Source of the DNA: an uncultured Latescibacterota bacterium
GTDB taxonomy: Bacteria > Latescibacterota > UBA2968 > UBA8231
NCBI GenBank assembly: GCA_951813615.1
Contig: OX638377.1
Coordinates: 2,170,001-2,234,000 of the forward strand
Length of the DNA stretch: 64,000 nt
Reading direction: 5' to 3'
This document shows positions 61,164 through 64,000 of this stretch, piece after piece; positions within the stretch are counted from its first letter, which is position 1; every line of letters begins with the position of its first letter. A model generated the notes under the pieces. The model worked only from the letters and a program-made list of their open reading frames with translations, was not told the DNA's origin and did no database searches. Made by a program: the position numbers and the translations under genes.

Positions 61164-61750
61164 CTGTGGGGTTCGTGGTGGAAGGGGCTTCAGAAAAACG
61201 GCTGGTCGAAAGCGAATTGTTTCGGAAATGGCTACGCGAGGATTGCAACTTGGAAGTGATTGACCCAGTAGTTGATGCGGCTGGGAGCGGTAATATGTGC
61301 AGCCGTAATATCGGAGTCTTCGTCAAGAATCTTAGGACGGAGGCAAATCCAGACAAGGTGGTTGTGCTGGCTGACCTCGATCCTGAGACCTGTGCGCCGT
61401 GCGTACAAGAGCGCAAGAAGATCATTGGTTCCCGAGACATTGATTTGGTCGCAATTGCGAAAAAGGCGATGGAATCTTGGTTTCTTGCCGATACGAAAGC
61501 AATGCGCCGATGGTTGGACGACGACACCTTTTGCGAGGCTGATCCAGAAACCCTAATCGGAATGCCTTGGGATCGATTGAAGGAACTCGGTCGCAAAATG
61601 GGTAGAGGGCCGGGGACAAAAGGTTCTTTTTCGAGAAAATTCGTTCGTCGCCACGGATTTGATGTCAGACGAGCAGCCCGACACGCCCAGTGCCCTAGTG
61701 CCCGTTATTTTGTCGAACGGCTCTGTGCATTGGGTAGTGGTTCAGTTTGA
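61157..61750 (+). CDS. TOPRIM-like DUF4276/RloB-type protein, partner of second ATPase
   Basis: About 197 residues: VGFVVEGASEKRLVESELFR has the conserved Glu-Gly at the first strand, KVVVLADLDPETCAP the DxD cluster, and AIAKKAMESWFLADTKAMR the late ESWF motif shared with the protein at 14511-15092. The C-terminus is basic (GRGPGTKGSFSRKFVRRHGF), suited to nucleic-acid binding. ATG at 61157 (GTG at 61160 would give the exact 4-base GTGA overlap) lies within the ATPase 3' end. Probable Mg-dependent nuclease or primase-like effector of the cassette; not demonstrated. Confidence 0.7.
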   Translation: MVTVGFVVEGASEKRLVESELFRKWLREDCNLEVIDPVVDAAGSGNMCSRNIGVFVKNLRTEANPDKVVVLADLDPETCAPCVQERKKIIGSRDIDLVAIAKKAMESWFLADTKAMRRWLDDDTFCEADPETLIGMPWDRLKELGRKMGRGPGTKGSFSRKFVRRHGFDVRRAARHAQCPSARYFVERLCALGSGSV

Positions 61751-61793
61751 AAACTTGGGTTGTGGGCTAGTATAAAAAAACGAAGAGTTTGGT

Positions 61794-62068
61794 ACGAAAC
61801 GACACCTGTTGGTCGATAGCGAAGGTCTCCTCCTCGAATGCGTGGTGATGGTCGCCTTGACTTCGGATGCCGATGGCTTGAAGGCGCTGTTGAGCATGTA
61901 TTGTTCGTATGCGTACCCCGATTGGAAAAGCTGTGGATGGACGGCGGTTATCGCGGAGAGATGCTCAAAAAGTGGGTGGCCAACTTAAAAAAGACGCGCA
62001 AGATCAACTTGCAGATTGTGCAAAAACAAGGGGTTGGCTTTGGGGTTCTTGCACCGACCGAGAATCGG
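61794..62068 (+). mobile_element. Decayed IS5-family transposase fragment
   Basis: About 275 bases of a DDE transposase in two frames. One frame gives KRHLLVDSEGLLLECVVMVA then LTSDADGLKALL. After a frameshift another frame gives PRLEKLWMDGGYRGEMLKKW, then KTRKINLQIVQKQGVGFGVL. These are the IS5-type DDE blocks around the second Asp (WMDGGYRG). The N-terminal third with the first Asp and the final Glu block are missing, so it is inactive. No terminal inverted repeats recognised. It occupies most of the 379-bp gap before the M48 gene, with nothing else visible there. Confidence 0.75.
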
Positions 62069-62129
62069 CTATGCTGTCGAAGTCGCCAAGTGCACCAACT
62101 AATCACTAAGCATTCAGAGGAGTTTTTCT

Positions 62130-63314
62130 ATGCTGCGCTTTATTCTGTTTTTTCTGACCACTTGCCTTATCGCCTGTGCCACGCCAACATCACAACGGCC
62201 TATAGTTACTCTTCCTGAACTTCAGACAGAGATAACCTTTCAGGCCCGGGAGCAGTTTCGTGAATATATGGACCGAGACTATCGTGTTAAGCTCATTAAA
62301 GACCGCTTACTTTATGCCAGCAGAGGGATGTGTAAGGATGTTAGATTTGAATACGGATTCTTGTATTTTGATCCAATCAAATTGAAGACGGAGCATCCTG
62401 TACAAAATGCTCTCTTTCTTGATTATATGGGCTTGGACAAAGAAGAACGCTATCCTGTTGTTACCTATATCCGTCAAGGGTCAAGTGCTTGGAAAGGTGG
62501 TTTGAAAAAAAGAGATCGTATCCTGACTTGGCAAGGGGAATCTACTAGAGCAAAACTCAAGAGAATCCATGTGAAAGATCCTACTACTAATAAAATAGTT
62601 CGGACCAAACTTAAATGGGTTCGTACATTTGAAAAAATATTGAAGGAATCGCCAGACAACGAAAGAGTTTCCTTGAAGGTAAGACGCCGTATTGGATCAA
62701 CGCATGATTCAGTGCAACCTATCTATAAGGATACGACCTTTACGTTAGAAATGACTAAAAGACTCATGTGTGATAACCCGGCGTTCTACGTGGAAGGCAC
62801 ACAGGTAAACGCCTATACCGATGGCAAGAACATAGGTGTAACTACAGGGATGCTTAATTCAGTTTCCGATGATGAACTTGCCTTAGTTATTGCACACGAA
62901 CTGGCCCATTGTTTTGAGAAGCATATCAGCAAAAAGAAGAGGAATGCTTTCTTGGGGTCTCTTGCTGGAGCCTTTGTGGATGGCTTAGGAACAGGCTTAG
63001 GCATACCGACGTACGGACAGTATCAAAGAAAGGGAGCACTGGCAGGAGCGATGTCCTTTAGCCAAGAATTTGAATTAGAGGCCGATTATATCGGTCTGTA
63101 CATTATGGCTCGCGCTGGATACCCTACGGACCATGCCGCCGACTTCTGGCGGAAAATGGCTGAACGTGGTCCGTTAGATAGTAATAGTTTGACGGGATCA
63201 CATCCACCTACATCAGAACGCTATATACTCTTATCCAAGACGCATCTGGAGATTAAAAAGAAGATAGTCGACGGTAAGAAGCTGTTCCCGAATCAAACTA
63301 TCACCGAGCACTGA
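62130..63314 (+). CDS. M48-family metalloprotease lipoprotein with PDZ-like region
   Basis: A 394-residue protein. The signal MLRFILFFLTTCLIAC ends at lipobox LIAC, so it is a periplasm-facing lipoprotein. Residues about 100-200 include VTYIRQGSSAWKGGLKKRDR, RILTWQGE and ERVSLKVRR, a PDZ-like protein-binding fold. The peptidase has NAYTDGKNIGVTTGMLNSVS, the zinc motif HELAH in LVIAHELAHCFEKH, and the third ligand Glu in EFELEADYIG. Resembles quality-control M48 proteases such as BepA but with the PDZ first. ATG at 62130 has GAGG upstream. It is markedly AT-richer than neighbours, suggesting transfer, and lies just downstream of the IS remnant. Confidence 0.85.
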   Translation: MLRFILFFLTTCLIACATPTSQRPIVTLPELQTEITFQAREQFREYMDRDYRVKLIKDRLLYASRGMCKDVRFEYGFLYFDPIKLKTEHPVQNALFLDYMGLDKEERYPVVTYIRQGSSAWKGGLKKRDRILTWQGESTRAKLKRIHVKDPTTNKIVRTKLKWVRTFEKILKESPDNERVSLKVRRRIGSTHDSVQPIYKDTTFTLEMTKRLMCDNPAFYVEGTQVNAYTDGKNIGVTTGMLNSVSDDELALVIAHELAHCFEKHISKKKRNAFLGSLAGAFVDGLGTGLGIPTYGQYQRKGALAGAMSFSQEFELEADYIGLYIMARAGYPTDHAADFWRKMAERGPLDSNSLTGSHPPTSERYILLSKTHLEIKKKIVDGKKLFPNQTITEH

Positions 63315-63439
63315 ATGAGGCGTAGCGGGTAGTTTCCGTTTCGGAGGTGGCACAGCCTGAACCCAATTTCAAACTGATACACTACCGTGCGTTGGGTAAT
63401 TCGTAAATAACGTCAACAACACAAGGAGGAAGAAGGTAC

Positions 63440-64000
63440 ATGACCATCCAACTCAAATCAGCAGACCAAACCCACTACGATGCCATCGCCCTAGGCGAAG
63501 TTCTCATGCGCATCGACCCCGGCCAAGTGCCCACGGCTCGGGCGCGCACCGCCCGGATCTGGCACGGGGGCGGCGAGACCAATGTCGCCGAGGGATTGAG
63601 TTACTGCTTCGGCTTGCGCGCCGCCGTCATTACGGCCCTCGTGGACGACGGGATTGGCCGCAACATTGAAAACCAACTGCGCGAGGCTGGGCTGGACACT
63701 GGGCATATCATCTGGTTTAACAACAGTGGTAAGGGACAATTCAGCACCGACGCCAAGGGGACTTTGCACAATGGGATCAACTTCACGTGGGCTGGCAAGG
63801 GTCTCTTGCCTTCGGTGACCGAATACTATCGCGCCCACACTCCGGTGCGCGAAATCGGGCTTGGCGATGTGGACTGGGATCATCTCTTCGGCGCGTTGGG
63901 GACGCGGTGGTTTAGCACTGGCGGGATTTACACCTTGCTCTCAGAGAAGACGGCCGCACTGGCGCTAGAGGCTATGCAGAAAGCCGGCGAGCACGGTGCA
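63440..64000 (+). CDS. PfkB-family sugar kinase, 2-keto-3-deoxygluconate kinase-like (3' end outside window)
   Basis: N-terminal 187 residues of a ribokinase-like kinase; the frame stays open to the window end. YDAIALGEVLMRIDPG is the family start, WHGGGETNVAEGLSYCFGLR the GGxxxN substrate/ATP motif, and ITALVDDGIGRNIENQLREA the strand-helix typical of KDG kinases. The catalytic GAGD block would lie beyond the end. ATG at 63440 follows AAGGAGG. KDG kinase phosphorylates 2-keto-3-deoxygluconate, the product of acid-sugar dehydratases such as those at 10921 and 15102, so it fits the window's metabolism. A fructokinase-like role cannot be excluded. Confidence 0.8.
   Translation, partial: MTIQLKSADQTHYDAIALGEVLMRIDPGQVPTARARTARIWHGGGETNVAEGLSYCFGLRAAVITALVDDGIGRNIENQLREAGLDTGHIIWFNNSGKGQFSTDAKGTLHNGINFTWAGKGLLPSVTEYYRAHTPVREIGLGDVDWDHLFGALGTRWFSTGGIYTLLSEKTAALALEAMQKAGEHGA

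Noticed and set aside
61838..62218. Open frame of 126 codons as a real gene
   Set aside because: Only its middle matches an IS5 transposase and the ends are out of frame with the family; it runs into the start of the M48 gene in another frame.
1..64000. tRNA, rRNA, riboswitch or classical origin sequences
   Set aside because: None of the conserved tRNA T-loop, rRNA or riboswitch core patterns stood out on either strand; absence is from visual reading only.

Overview
The window reads as a high-GC (by eye about 60%) Gram-negative chromosome from an uncultured bacterium with a large catabolic repertoire. A TonB-dependent receptor with a carboxypeptidase-regulatory N-domain, several lipoproteins, many enolase-superfamily dehydratases, Gfo/Idh/MocA oxidoreductases, ceramidase-like hydrolases and a DUF3604 protein together recall FCB-group or Poribacteria/Latescibacterota-like marine genomes. 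This placement is an inference from gene content; no rRNA, tRNA or universal marker gene lies in the window.

Layout. 1-3.5 kb: end of a DadA-like flavoenzyme, an FGGY (xylulokinase-like) kinase, and a VapBC-type toxin-antitoxin pair with a palindromic candidate operator. 3.5-12.3 kb: an enolase-superfamily gene, a four-gene operon (two neutral-ceramidase-like proteins, a SIS-like protein, a double GNAT), a serine hydrolase, another enolase-superfamily gene, a 138-bp palindromic element and a creatininase-family gene. 13.3-15.1 kb: a two-gene ATPase/TOPRIM-like cassette. 15.1-22.6 kb: a dehydratase/2-hydroxyacid dehydrogenase pair, a secreted leucine-rich-repeat protein with recent repeat expansion, a DUF3604 protein and HicBA. 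22.6-30.5 kb: a defence island with type I restriction-modification hsdR-(antitoxin-PIN toxin)-hsdM-hsdS, a frameshifted restriction-endonuclease gene and an orphan PD-(D/E)XK protein. 30.5-43 kb: sugar/acid metabolism plus a long tightly packed run (symporter subunit, sodium symporter, M42 peptidase, dehydratase, two lipoproteins, TonB receptor, GHMP kinase, CoA-transferase), ending in an Uma2 remnant.

43.4-52.6 kb is the most unusual region: a DprA/SLOG-like protein with three C-terminal winged-helix-like repeats, a RecQ helicase fused to a phosphoribosyltransferase domain, and a large zinc-ribbon SF1 helicase with a duplicated coiled coil, all on the minus strand. The first two genes are bracketed by near-identical hairpin repeats. 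An AAA-ATPase-like/PD-(D/E)XK protein follows. 52.8-58.1 kb holds a small lipoprotein, a D-aminoacylase-family protein, and a two-gene operon of a sulfotransferase and a GPP34 (GOLPH3-like)-cytochrome P450 fusion, headed by a perfect palindrome. 58.3-61.8 kb holds an amidohydrolase and an oxidoreductase whose stop codon overlaps the start of a second ATPase/TOPRIM-like cassette. 61.8-64 kb holds a decayed IS5-type transposase, an AT-richer M48/PDZ-like lipoprotein and the start of a PfkB sugar kinase.

Working together: the dehydratases, NAD-dependent oxidoreductases, FGGY and PfkB kinases fit breakdown of sugar acids and related carbohydrates. The ceramidase-like, D-aminoacylase, creatininase, M42 and serine hydrolase genes suggest use of amide-containing or lipid-derived organic matter. 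Interleaved with these are at least five candidate conflict modules and three toxin-antitoxin pairs.
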